Below, piece after piece: positions 25,592 through 37,777 of a DNA stretch of 64,000 bases. The notes beneath the pieces are model-generated. The model saw only the letters and a program-made list of their open reading frames with translations. It made no database searches and was not told where the DNA came from. A program made the position numbers and the translations under genes. The number at the start of each line of letters is the position of its first letter. Within the stretch, counting starts at the first letter, position 1. The stretch covers positions 55,433-119,432 of the forward strand of contig KN885037.1 in assembly GCA_000934455.1 (NCBI GenBank), read 5' to 3'. Origin of the DNA: Apostichopus parvimensis (taxonomy: Eukaryota > Echinodermata > Holothuroidea > Aspidochirotida > Stichopodidae).

Positions 25592-25865
25592 CAGGGAGTT
25601 GTTCCATATACAACTCCCTGTTTAGATCAGTTCGGCAGTTACTCGTTTAGAATAAAGACGTATAATATAAGCCCGTTCTCATGTGTTTTGTTTTGCGTGT
25701 TTCGTTAAACCAACTCCCTGATCTATAAGTTGATACATATTGGTGTATATACAACATGATAAATGATATGTATGTCAAAAGGTCGGCGGACAGACCAACG
25801 GATGGTTTCGAATTAGAACCCTGGGAAGACTACAACAGAATACACAAACTTTATCAATATACTAC
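25592..25865. repeat. Dispersed repeat starting with a palindrome
   Basis: It begins with CAGGGAGTTG and CAACTCCCTG arms around a 9-base spacer. It then carries blocks shared with 17195-17412, one inverted and one direct. Another CAACTCCCTG-like end lies near 25710. Confidence 0.7.
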
Positions 25866-27543
25866 ACATATATGCATGCTGATATGTTACCGAATTTCGT
25901 ATAATTTTTGTGCACCCAGGCCTACAATTATACCGAGTATAGACATTTCTTGTTGTGCGTGTTTTCCTCTTTCTGTCTTTTGTTTTTGATTTGCTAACAG
26001 CATATGAAAAATGAGTGATTAAATCCATTTTTGTAACCAGCGCCTTGCATGGGGGAACGTGCTTCCCCACCCTCTAACATCCCAAAGAAATGGAAAGCTA
26101 AAACAGAAACTGGTACTAAACAAATGTAGTAGTAAAAAGGATGGAAATGAATAGCACCAATTTCAAAGTGATAGGGACACCTCTCGAACCCCTAATTAGC
26201 CCTCCCCAGGACGGATGTAAGTTATTTTCCTCCCAACCCCCATTCCCAAATTAAATTTTGGCTACGGGTCTGTTTATACATTATCCATTTTCCCAATGGT
26301 AATACAGTATAGGCCTACTCTGCTCAGTGTGGTGTGATTAAAGATCAGGAGTTTGTCCTTGGCCTGTGAAAGGTAGAAGGTGATGTGACAATGGGACGCA
26401 AAACGGGACATTAATTAGGCAACAACTTTAACGTCAGTTCATCACGTGATCCACAACACCATTCATTTGAAGTGTATACCTTGCGGCACATAATGCAGTT
26501 TGATTTGTTCTAGACTGTTAAGAGACGCTGCTCTCAGTGCATATTGTATTTCTCTGCCATATAACATGTTTTAAAGGTGAATATCTTGAAAACCAGAACA
26601 ACTATAGTAACGTACGGCCAGTTCTCTCTTTATTCTTGGACATACGACATATCAAGACTAAACTTTGCCTAAAGCCATCCTCTAAAATTGACCCTGCACA
26701 CTGACCACATCATCAGGGCACTCAAATACTGCTTTCTGTTTACGTTCGGTTTGCTCGTTTTTGGCAAAACAGCCTGTGTGTGCCGTAACAATTTTCCCTC
26801 GGTTTCCGAGCCGTCAAGTGTACACTAAGGTTGCCATATGACCACATGCAAACTTATTTCCCCGTGATATTTTCTAGATTTCATACAGGTGAAAATGGAT
26901 GGAACTTCGAGAGATTTGGTGGGTCCCGGCATTACCCCCCCCCCCCCCATCCACTTTCCCTCCCCAACCTTCGCTACTGAATTGACAAATATGCGCCTTA
27001 CTGTTAGTAAATATTGGATCCTGTCGATTAATACTCCTAAAATATCTCTATTATAAATATGCGTAAATTAAGCGATTGTTTAGCAGTTCTACACAAACAT
27101 TGATCGGTATCTGCTTGGAAACACTACTGATAATAGAAGGATTTTCAACCTAAAAACCACAAATCTGAACGCGACGTCTCCGTCAGTGAATATACGCTAT
27201 TCAAAAATAGCAATTTACATTTCTACCTCTTGCATAATTGATTCAAAATGCCTTGCCTTTCAGAAGTTTCTGAGCTTTATCTATTACATTATGTAGATCG
27301 TTAAAGCCCGCCCTCTTTTCTTCTATGTAATGCGCGTAGCAGTTCGTTCACGATAACGTAGTATATTAGTAGTAGTAAGTTGAGTCTCGTCTATCCGACA
27401 TGCTCAGTGATTAACCTCCGCCACGTATCACGATCTTGCGCAAGGTTTATTGCTTCCTCGAAATTGTTAATATTAATGTCCTTGAATTGCGACTTTATTT
27501 TTCCAAGCAAGGTAGTCTTAAGGTATTATTAAAGAACCAGAAG
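25866..27543. other. Intergenic, no gene seen
   Basis: AT-rich. A C run at 26937-26948 and short polypyrimidine stretches are the only structure noted. No open frame has domain or splice support. Confidence 0.5.
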
Positions 27544-28045
27544 GGGTACCGTTATTCTCCGCACACGTTACTTTCCGCTGAAACAAAACGGTGTTTTCCG
27601 CACACAAATTTGTCAGCGGAAATACAACGTTTTTTTGTAGCTCCGAGAATAGAAAGTTTCATCCTTTAGGGGGCGGTCGTAGGGGGGGGGGTGTTTTTGT
27701 GATATTTTCACATTAACAATAACAGAGTACAGAGTGAGAATATATAGGGCTATATAATATTATGCCTCATACTTCTATAAGTAATTCCTAATTACAAACA
27801 CCCCAAGCCGCCTGTAATGTATAAGCAGCCAATTAACTGTTCTGACATGAACTCGGTCTAACCATCCTTATCGACGTTCTTTGAAACTTTCTCATGTTAT
27901 TTTTATCATCCTGAATTTGGTATCCTAAAATTGAGGAAGAATATGGTGTACAGGTAAGTCGAAAAAAAGGTTGTTTTCCGCACAAGAATTTTTTCAGCGG
28001 AAAGTAATGTGCGGAAAGTAACGTGTGCGGAAAATAACGGTACCC
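27544..28045. mobile_element. About 500-bp inverted-repeat DNA element
   Basis: The left end GGGTACCGTTATT plus CCGCACACGTTACTTTCCGC is matched by its reverse complement at the right end. The arms are about 35 bp with about one mismatch. Inner TTTTCCGCACA and CAGCGGAAA strings recur near both ends. There is no coding capacity. It is a non-autonomous DNA transposon by structure; superfamily and target duplication were not resolved. Confidence 0.7.
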
Positions 28046-28347
28046 AATTTATTAGGCTTCCTGTAACTTGTGTAAGGTAGTCTACGCTCTTGCAATGAAA
28101 GATAGCCGCAACTTAACGGCGCTAAACCCCGCGTTTTTACCTGACAATGTCTAGTCATTGCGCAACATGGGGTTTTTCCGATTGTAATTTCTCAATTGAT
28201 GAGAAAAAAAAAACAATTTATGAAATATAGTAATACATATCAAATGAGTTGAGATGATACAAAAATCATAATGCCTTTACCACAGGCCCGGAGCCAGCGT
28301 GGGGCACGGGGGGGCGTGCCCCCCCCCGTGCAAGGGTCCGTGCCCCC

Positions 28348-28507
28348 NNNNNNNNNNNNNNNNNNNNNNNNNNNNNNNNNNNNNNNNNNNNNNNNNNNNN
28401 NNNNNNNNNNNNNNNNNNNNNNNNNNNNNNNNNNNNNNNNNNNNNNNNNNNNNNNNNNNNNNNNNNNNNNNNNNNNNNNNNNNNNNNNNNNNNNNNNNNN
28501 NNNNNNN
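28348..28507. other. Assembly gap of 160 N
   Basis: Unresolved bases, bounded on the left by a GGGGCACGGGGGGGCGTGCCCC-like palindromic G/C block (28299-28347) and on the right by a LINE fragment. Confidence 0.99.
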
Positions 28508-28862
28508 CTGGCCACACAAACCGCAAGAATTTTCCTCAGTGTTGATAATAAAATGACTGGTCTTAAGTTTTCTGGTGGACCTTTAGTCTTTCCCGGTTTT
28601 TGGATAGGAGTTAGGATTCCTTGTTTAATTTCAATTGGGAAATCTCCTGATTCGGCTATACTATTTAAGATATTTGCTATGTGTTTGTGTGCATGGGGCA
28701 TATTTGAGATGTTCGGCTGTGACCTTGTCACAACCTGGGGTTTTATTATTTTTTAAGAATGAGACTGCTTGTTTAATTTCATCTTCATCAAATGGCGTGT
28801 TTAGTTTCTCTGGAAACACGTTTGGTTTGGGATCTGGAATATTGCAGTTAAAAGTCTCCTAA
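28508..28862 (-). mobile_element. LINE reverse transcriptase fragment
   Basis: On the minus strand FDEDEIKQAVSFLKNNKTPG is followed by GILTPIQKPGKTKGPPENLR and PVILLSTLRKILAVC, the N-terminal RT region of a non-LTR element. There is one frame change between the two parts. The copy is cut by the N gap. Confidence 0.8.
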
Positions 28863-29201
28863 GAAAATATCCCGTGTGCGTATTTGCATCATTGTGAGCT
28901 AATCATCCGCGTAGAAAATTGCGCATCATAACGACGTCACGCACATTGAAATGGATACACCATGCGCGCGTTGTATTTACATATTCGTTACGTAACAGGT
29001 AACTAGCCAATCGGTTATTAGAAAAAAAGGTAAACGCGATATCAGCAGGACATAACGTCACAATGAAAACATCAAGTAAAGATATTTTCGTGGCGACGAA
29101 CCTTAGTTTGTATCAACAAGCACTACTTAGCAGATCTCTATAGAGTTTACGCAAAGTTTTTCGGAAAGTTTTTCCAAAGTTATCAAAAGTTAGTTCACGA
29201 A
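28863..29201 (+). promoter_or_regulatory. Probable promoter and 5' UTR region of the repeat-protein gene
   Basis: A CpG-containing stretch, unusual for this AT-rich window, directly upstream of the start codon proposed at 29202. I see no clear TATA box and no fixed transcription start. The placement rests on the gene model. Confidence 0.35.
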
Positions 29202-32200
29202 ATGAACACTGAATCCAATCTTAACGGAAGGTGAGTTGTATTCTAACCCGTTGCTTTATATCTGAACACATAGGAAGTATAAATATGATTTCCGAAAGAT
29301 TAACGAATTGTGCTTTCGTTTTCGTGATGCGCAGTGTATTCAGATTGTGTACATATTGATTATGCATGGCAACTACAAGGTTTATTTTAACCCAGATTGT
29401 ATTCGACTGCATTTAAAGTGAAACTAAAATAACTGAAATGATTTTGTTTTTTATCCTAATCAAACATAAAGTTAGTTGTCTAGGTCAGGAGGTCAACGTT
29501 AACTATTATTTACTTTCATATATCAGAGAATGCAAATGTACTACAGTTTAAGTAGCTGCTTTGTGTCATTTTTGGCCTGATTTGGCTTCAAAGTTTATTA
29601 AGTTACAGCAATGTTTGGTGCAAACCTAAATGTACAGAATCGGCCCAAAGGGTTGATGATGGGCAAAAACATAAAGGGGAAGTGGGACATGTGATTTTGA
29701 TTTGAGGGCAAACAACTAATTTTCTTTAAAACTTTCCGACAAAATTCATTTTCTGTGCAGTCCGTAGCATATTGTTTGAATTTGAATTTTTTTTTCAAAC
29801 AAAAGAGCACAATTTGATATTTGGGGTAACAAAATTCTACACTAAGCTTAGAAAAGGTGGAAAAACTGTACTTTGTTGTTATCGAAGAGGGACACTTTCA
29901 ATTCATGAAAAGAAGTAATTTTGAGTTTATCACAAAACTTTGGGAAGCGGACGGGGGGGGGGGACATGTTCCCTGTGCCTCCTGGCTCCGCCGCCCTGAT
30001 TATGAGATATGTATTCTCATTGTTAAAGATACCTGTAATAAGCTTCAACAATTAACAAGAATATCATCAGCCCAGATTATTATATGCAAAGTAGGCTAGG
30101 TTGTATACATTTGCAGTGAATTGTGTGGGGGTTGTGTAAGGGTGGAGTATCTCAATTAAGATGTGCTCAGATATTAGTGAAGTAGAAGCAACAAAGTTAA
30201 TTTCCAAGCTTAATTGTACTTTACACAGTAAATAGCCTATAAATACAAATATCAGCGTAAATATAAATAAAGAGGGAGGGGGCGGTGGAATAAATTAGAG
30301 GGTTATATTCGCAAGTAACTATAACGTGGAACATGTTTTCTTGCCTTTTTAGATCTCCTTTTGAATTGGATGACCCCACTGGTGGTCCCAAACATCTGCA
30401 GGATCACATCTCGGCCGCCATACGTCACCCATTGACGACAAACGGCATCGACACCATCGAGGACGAACAACAACAACAGTTACCTCGACCTACGGAGGCT
30501 TCAAACCACCATGTCTCCTACTGGAACAAGGGTTGTAACCACCACAACTACCCCCAGCAACAGCTCCTTGTTCCAGCACTTTTTAAGCTTAACGCCATCG
30601 ACGATTATCACTTTGACGACATCGATGACGTGTCTGATGACGAAAGCGACACCGACTCCGTAATAGAGTTGTCAGAAAATCATGACAACATCGGAGTTGC
30701 AGCCAGAAACACCGGCAAAATGATAACATTAACAGCTACGAATAATTCGTTGGCAAACAAAAATCGCCAGCGAAGTCTTCCTGAAAATAACCAAAAGGAA
30801 GAGACACCAAAGGGCACAGTTGCTAATAATGATAACAAATTGACGACCACGGCAAGTCCCCTTGCGATAGAATATAACAACACCGAAAAATCATGTGATA
30901 TGATATTTTTCAGTCTAGCCGAAGAGGGTATACTTCCAGGTGAATCGTACAAGGATGCTCACCCAAAGAACCTCGCACGAGCAACGGTTAAGGTAGAGTG
31001 TGAAGTTGAACCAAAAGACCCTTACGACCACCGAAGGAGGTTAATCTTTGAAAGATATCTTGAAGATAGACGATTAGGAAGGATCTGGATCCAGGGGAGA
31101 CTTCAAGCATTGAGGATGCATCAAAGATTATCTAATGAAGTACTATGTCCATATCGGACTCCCATGAATCCTGCTATGAGACAAATACAGCCAATGGGCT
31201 ACAGCGGATTTTATCCAGAATACAATACTTCGTTTAATGGCGGATTGTATCAACCACCTGTATATACGCCTCCAAATTACCATCCTCCTATGACAACTCA
31301 GAAAGATCTAAGCGAGGAAAAGGTTTTTAAACAGATAACAGATAAATCAGTTGTTGGAGAGAAAGCGAGAAAACGGGTTCGATTTGACTTGAACAAAAAT
31401 CAAGTAAAGACCGTTAGTCGGTACCTGATTGGTGGAAAGTGTGCAATATCTAAACCAATAAGTACAAATAACATCTTACCAGCTGAGCCAAGAAGAGAAG
31501 GTGGACGGTTGATCAAACATGATCTGAAGCAAGCCAAACCGGAAAAGACGTCATTTGCTTTTAAAATTCCAGATAATATGTCAGTTTACTCGAAAGCATA
31601 TTTGCTTGCTCAGAAGAAAAAGTTTTTGGCAAAGTGTAGGAAGCAGAAAAAGCACCAGGCTGTTATTAGAAGCAGTGAGAATGACGTGGTTAAGAATGAT
31701 ACAACTACACAAGACAACCGTCTTGCTTCTTGTGCAAAGGACATAGAGAGCAGTGTAACAACACGCTGTGACGCAAAATGTACAACAAAGCAGAACGCAG
31801 AGAAAGAGAGAAATGAACAAGTGTTTCACGTTCATGAGCAGACAGAGAACACTGACCAGAAAAAGTGTCATGAGGGTGCCAGTAAACTGAATGACAGACT
31901 AAAACCAGGGTCTGACAACGTCACCAGTAGAGCAGTAAATCCGACGAGCGATTTGAGTTCAAGCAAAGACCAATCGAAGGCTAGAAGCCACAAAGCCTAT
32001 TTGCTAGCTCAGAAGAAAAAGTATTTGGCAAAGTGTAGGAAGCAGGAAAGGAATCAGGCTGTTATAATAAGCAGTGAGAAGGGTGCGGCTGAGAATGATA
32101 AAAGTACACAAAGTGGCTGCTCAAACCATCCTGCTTCTTGTGCAAAGAACATAGAGAGCTGTGTAACAACATGCTGTGACGCACAATGTACCCCAAAGCA

Positions 32201-34181
32201 GAACGCAGAGAAAGAGAGAAATTGCCAAGTTTTTCACGTTCATGAGCAGACAGAGAATATTGTCCAGATAAAGTTTCAGGAGGGTGCCAGTAAACTGAAT
32301 GACAGACTGAAACCAGAGTCTGACAACGTTATCAGTGGAACAGTGAATCTGAATGGCGATTTGAGTTCAAGCAAAGACCAATCGAAGGCTAATAGCCACG
32401 AAGCTTATTTGCTGGCTCAGAAGAAAAAGTATTTGGCAAAGTGTAGGAAGCAGAAAAAAGTTCAAGGTGTTATTAGAAGCAGTGAGAATGACGTGGTTAA
32501 GAATGACACAACTACACAAGACAACCATCTTGCTTCTTGTGCAAATGATATAGAGAGCAGTATAACAACACGCTGTGACGAAAAATGTACAACAAAGCAG
32601 AACGCAGAGAAAGAGAGGAATTGCCAAATGTTTCAAGTCAATGAGAGGATAGAGAACACTGTCCAGATAAAGTGTCAGGAGGGTGCCAGTGAACTGAATG
32701 ACAGACTAACACCAGGGTCTGACAAAGCCATCAGAGGAGCAGTGGATCCGAAGAGCGATTTGAGTTCAAGCAAAGACCAATCGAAGGCTAAAAGCCACGA
32801 AGCCTATTTGATTGCTCAGAAGAAAAAGTATTTGGCAAAGTGTAGGAAGCAGATTAAGAATCAGGGTGCTGCTAAAAGCAGTGAGAAAGACGTGGTTAAG
32901 AATAATACAACTGCGCAGGACTGTAATCCAAATCATGTCAATGCTTCATGTGAAAATAACAGAGAGAGCAGTATTACACCACGCAGTCACGCAAATTGTA
33001 CAACAAACCAAAATGAAGAGAAAACCAGAAACGAGAAAGATGCCCAGATGAACTGTCAGATTGGTATCGATAATTCGGCAGCCAACATCACCAAAGGAGC
33101 AGTGACTGTGAACAGCTCTTTAGTTGTCGATTTGAGTTCCAGCAAAGACCAATCGAAAGCAAACAGCAAGGAATTATATTTCCTATCTCAGAAGAAAGAG
33201 ATTTTAGCAAAATGTAAAGAGCAAAAGAAGAATCAGAGTGTACAAAGCAGTGAGAAGGACATAATTGAAAAAGTTGCAACCACGCACGATCTCTGTTCGG
33301 CACATCTCATTGACGCATGCGCAGAGAAAGAAGAGGGCAGCATAACGTCAGTAATCGAAACAAAGTGCACGACATACCAGACTGCCGTGAAAGACAGAAA
33401 TTGCAAAATGTTGCGCATGAATGAAAGTAAAGAGACCACTGTCCGGATAAAGTATCAGATGGCTACCACTGATTGGGATAAAAGACTGACATCAGCCTCT
33501 GATATGATAACTGTTAATCGAGCAGCGACTTTGAATGCCTCTGTTGTCGGCCGGTTGTGTTCTGCCGTAGACCAATCGAAAGGACAAAGTGAGAGGTCAT
33601 ACTATCATGCTCAGCAGAAAAAGTTTTTAGCAAAAAGTAACACGCCAAAAAATAATCAAAATGTTTTTACAAGGAAGAAAGAGGTATATAAGAACGCTGA
33701 GGCTATGAGCAATAACTATTCGATGCCTTTAAAGGATTCGTATACAAAGAATAAAGAGAGCAGTCAAATGTTGTGTAGTGAACTAAAATATACAGCAAGC
33801 AATAATGTGGAGAATGAAAGAAAAGACAGAATGGTACATGACAATCGAATGAAAGAGGGCGCTAACCAAATGAATACCCAGCTGTGTAGCAACATATTGG
33901 ATGAACACCTGTCATCAGTTTCTGACCCAACCTCTCCTCCGCGAGATGAGACTTTGTGTGGTGATAATGATGTTCCATTGTGTTCATCCAAACACCAACT
34001 GGAAGCTCAAAGCAGCGACTGCCACAAATCAGTCACAGCTACTGAACAGCGCCATCCACGCACAAATTGGACCCACTCAATGACGTCGTATCCTATAAAC
34101 AAAAGTCTAAAAAATTTCAGTTACGTGAGAGAACGGAACGCCAAGAATGTCAAAATGTTGATGAAACTTGCAACAAAATGA
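29202..34181 (+). CDS. Large repeat protein with RVxF motif, unrecognised family
   Basis: Exon 1 (29202-29230, MNTESNLNG plus two bases) ends AAG/GTGAGT. Exon 2 starts at 30353 after a CTTTTTAG acceptor, and its phase fits exactly, giving about 1285 residues. An in-frame ATG at 30333 overlaps that acceptor, so I prefer the spliced start. Residue numbers here count from 30333. An acidic DDIDDVSDDESDTDS stretch is near 95. A basic KRVRFDL (RVxF-type phosphatase-1 docking motif) is at 347-353. Six units of 123-141 residues begin near 420, 553, 690, 823, 946 and 1087, each opened by a YLLAQKKK.LAKCRKQ-like core with conserved cysteines after it. Units 1-4 are nearly identical in DNA, so expansion is recent. 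There is no enzyme domain. A second frame (to 34543) adds a membrane anchor. AATAAA is at 34761. A host gene of unknown function. Confidence 0.75.
31594..33640 (+). repeat. Coding tandem repeat, six units of about 370-425 bp
   Basis: Units start near 31594, 31992, 32401, 32801, 33169 and 33592. Each carries a CTCAGAAGAAAAAG-type core and, in the first four, a long conserved tail ending in GATTTGAGTTCAAGCAAAG. Later units are more diverged, so growth was at the 5' side of the array. Confidence 0.9.
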
Positions 34182-34543
34182 ACCAAAGGAGATGCCCTAA
34201 ATCTAATGTTATCCGCGGACGTCATTGTCGTAGCCATAGTAACCGAGAAGTAGAAACTCTTGAAAGGAAAAGTGATATAGGAAAGTTTAACGATCTCGCC
34301 GATTACTGGAATCAAAAACCACGTCGTAGGAACAGAACACGCGACTTAAGTCAGTTTGATGAAAACAGTCATAATACTGGATTGGCAACACAAGAGAGTA
34401 TGTCGCCCTCTGTTAGTTATAGAATGTCGTCTGCCAATGGACACGCTACAGTTTGCAACGTCACAAGTCTGAGTTTGTTTGTCGCCATCGTTTGTATTCT
34501 TTATTCATTTATCTCTTACTTCGGAAACGAAGATTTGCAATAA
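34109..34543 (+). CDS. C-terminal extension in another frame, with a transmembrane tail
   Basis: A protein-like open frame, shifted -1 from the long exon and overlapping its end. Visible parts are basic segments, FNDLADYWNQKPRRRNRTRD, and a hydrophobic end (LSLFVAIVCILYSFISYF followed by GNEDLQ and stop) that looks like a tail anchor. It could be joined by slippage at the A AAA AAT heptamer at 34109-34115, by an intron with donor GTGAGA at 34125 (an in-phase acceptor exists at 34285 but has a poor pyrimidine tract), or it may reflect a one-base error in the six-A run. It has no independent promoter or obvious start. Confidence 0.5.
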   Translation, partial: KKFQLRERTERQECQNVDETCNKMNQRRCPKSNVIRGRHCRSHSNREVETLERKSDIGKFNDLADYWNQKPRRRNRTRDLSQFDENSHNTGLATQESMSPSVSYRMSSANGHATVCNVTSLSLFVAIVCILYSFISYFGNEDLQ

Positions 34544-36405
34544 TTCTTGATAGTACTTTAATATATTTGGTTTTTATCGGGGACAAAAGACTATCAGATG
34601 CGAAAAGCCCGGTATCCCGTGGTGCGATACTTGGGACGAAAACAGTGAGACCAGCTTATTATATCTACAGACTTTTATAAAATGCAATTTGAAAAAGAAC
34701 GATGTTCCATACTTCTCAATTAAAATGAAGAAAAAACAATTGTTTGTCTTTGTGTCGTCAAATAAAGTTTGTTTATATGTAAAAAGTTGTGCGTTGCCAT
34801 TGTGTTTTGTATAAGCTAGATTCTTTTAATATATATATATGAACTGTTGGTGTTAATTTGAATAGAGGAATAAGTATACATGCATACGGCAAATTTGTAT
34901 AAATGTTTTATGTGTTTGTTCCCGGCAAATTTCATGTGACCCCATTAAACTCGCTCGTAGATTGAAAAAAAATATCTTACCATGGCAACCGTTACCATAG
35001 CTACCATAGACTCTAAAATAGATCTAAATTTCACAAAGTCAGCTGTTGTTTGAAATTTATACGACTGGAGAATAGCAAAGAAACCCTTATGTAGTCAACA
35101 TGGTCGAGAAAGGAGGAATTGTTGAGGGTAAGATTACAATAACTGAGAATCGTGTCAATTTTAACCGTACTTCTTCCGTAAATTTTTCCTACAAAAATTA
35201 AAAGAAGAACAATTATACTTAATTCATATGTATAGGCCTACTTATCATACGCAATGGAATCATACACATGTTTATTATCACAGTATTCTATTCTCCCTCT
35301 CATATTCTTACAATATTTTAAGCTCGCTTCCAATAATCAATTTTTTTCATGAAATTCTTGAAAGGATTGGTTCAGTTGTCATACATGTTTATGTTATATG
35401 AAAGAGGACAATAAAAGAAACACAATGGTGAACAAACTGTTCAAATATCTTTTTCGGTTAAAGAGATATTCAAGTGTAAAGTTTTATCAGATTGTGTAGA
35501 AACTGCTGAAATCTGACTAGCTATGATGTCACATCCTCACATTCCTGAAAAGTCTTTGTTTTTTTTCTCTAAATATTTTGTGAGATTTCATGACTTTCAA
35601 CCAAAAGATATGTCAGGAGATCTCATATTTGTAAAAGGAAGTATTTGAGATTAAACATCTGAAGAATTTTTGATTATATTATTTTCAAATGTGTTAAAAA
35701 ATGTAAATAATTTTTAAAGAAATATATTCACACATGTTAAGGAAGTGAGGATGTGACATCACACCCTCACAGTAAGTCTTTCTACACCAGTCATTTTCAA
35801 AGAAATTTTGATATCTTCAAAGTGTCATATCTCCTTAACAGAGCATGCTATCATGGTTACCGTAGTTTCTTCACTGTTCTTTTTGTCTTTTTGTGCTCTT
35901 CCATACAAAATAGACATGTCAAACACCTGAACCAATCCTTTAAAATTCAAACTCGAAAAGCATTTGAAGTGTCCGATACCACGTTTATATGCGTCATTAA
36001 TTTACACAATTAATATACACACTATAGTATAGCGCGACAATGGTGTGTGCAAGGGAAATGGACCCCCCCCCCCCTCCCAACCATGATCGTCAGTTCGGGG
36101 GAAAGGGTTCTTCGGGGAATATTTTTGCTGCCGAAAGACATTATACTTCGTCAGCTTATAAATCAATAGAAAATTCATCCTCAGCGCCAAAGGAAAAGAC
36201 AAATAGCGCATAATTATGATTAGGTGATCTCCGTTTTGGATTATTTTCCGTTGCCATGCAAGGACACCGACAGAAAATGCTCAAAGTACATCACGGTACA
36301 TTTCCCCATCTTTGCCATAGCAAGAACTACTTTTGACGAATGTCATGGATCTGGCCCATCTGGGCCAGTGGATAGAATTTACAGCAATCGTTGGAAGCAG
36401 CACTT
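34544..36405. other. Intergenic, no further gene seen
   Basis: Holds the 3' UTR of the repeat-protein gene (AATAAA at 34761-34766). Beyond it are two related stretches near 35420-35530 and 35750-35860 with AGGATGTGACATC and a TATCTCCTTAACAGAG-like string in opposite orientations. A C run is at 36062-36073. Confidence 0.5.
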
Positions 36406-36864
36406 AAGGTGGCATACTCCTATTAGCGTCTATATCAATCCGCCGCAAGTGTTCTCCTATTTCTGGAAAAGTGCCAATTAGGAGCAGGAGAACAACTTTT
36501 TTTTGCTATGTTATCAATTAGGATGTGCTTTTTTTGTGGCTTGGTGTTAAAGAACATGAATTGAAGCATACGTGGTGCAAAAATTGGATAAATTGAGGCA
36601 AGTTTAGCCCTCACAGGAGCAGCGTACGAAGATTGTTTACGACTGAGTAAAGAGGTTTGTTTACAAGTGACGAAAAGTTCCGGTTCTCGTAGCAAAAAAT
36701 CTGCATGGTCATTGTACGGAAAATTGATGGTGCCATGAAAGGCCAACTTGTCAGCTATCCAGTGATGGGTAGCGTTTAGCTAGTGAAAACTTTTATCTAG
36801 ACTTAGAGAACACATTACTTTAGTGTGTAAGTCAATGGAGCTTTTAATGGGTGTATGCTACCTT
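36406..36864. mobile_element. Candidate inverted-repeat element
   Basis: AAGGTGGCATACTCCTATTA at the left and the reverse complement of AAGGTAGCATACACCCATTA at the right: 17 of 20 positions match. No coding capacity and no clear target duplication. A chance match is unlikely but possible. Confidence 0.4.
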
Positions 36865-37777
36865 TACGCGGAGATCAGCTGTTGTCATGTATTGTGCTAT
36901 TCTTCTCATGTGTAATGTTTGTTAGCTTCAGATCAGACCACATAAATTGATTAGCTTCAGACACACCACCTGTTGCAGAACACGAAGATCACCGTCACCA
37001 CTCTCTATAACATAAATCTAGGGTATTGAAGGCACCGAATAAGTATTAGACTGAGAACTGGCTAATCAGGTTGGGAAAGCCTAAATTACATTAAGAGTAG
37101 TTTTCGTAACATATTGTTAAACTGAGCCTCGTCGTACACCTTAGTTCATGTTATTGATTTAGGCCTTAGCCTAGTAATAGTTGAATAAGTTAAGAAAGGC
37201 TAGGCTAAGTAGAAATCTAGGCCTACGTATATAGGTCTAGCCAGGCTACTTTAAGTTTTACTTTAGGGCTATCATTTGATTTTGTCGATTTTTAGTTAGG
37301 CCTGAGGACCTGGTACCTATATCTTAATTAGTTGGCTGTGGCTATTTGAAACACTGTTGGTTAAATAAAGACAGTGTACTGCTAGTAATACTAGGCCTAG
37401 GGCCTTTATGGACTATGGTTGTACAGTAGGCCTATGGTAATAGTAAGGGAATTCATGTTTTTTAAAAGGATAACACTGATGAACTTAATCTAACAGATTT
37501 TGCTCAGCTGGTTAGTTCCATCCTTTAACAATGTCATTTCATTGATGGTTTGATCAAATTCTGCCGTAAATAAGGAGAATTATACTTGTACAGATTGGGA
37601 GTCAAACTGCCAGAAGCAATGCAAAATGTCCAGAACTCTGCACATGTGCTAAAAGTTAATTGTATAATTCTATTAAATGGCCGGGTGAAATAATCCAAAA
37701 AATGTCAGAAGAATATAAAGTTGATGTTTCTTATTTTCACTATGGGAATTATGGCCATTTTGGCCATAAAAAAGGCC
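36865..37777. other. Intergenic, no gene seen
   Basis: AT-rich with many TAGGCCTA strings. No supported open frame. Confidence 0.5.

Noticed and set aside
31581-33439. Minus-strand cysteine-rich open frames
   Set aside because: Antisense of the repeat-protein exon. They recur only because the plus-strand repeats recur.
35101-35129. Short ATG-initiated segment ending in GTAAGA, a possible first exon
   Set aside because: Its phase does not fit the first acceptor of methyltransferase copy B and no other downstream exon was found for it.
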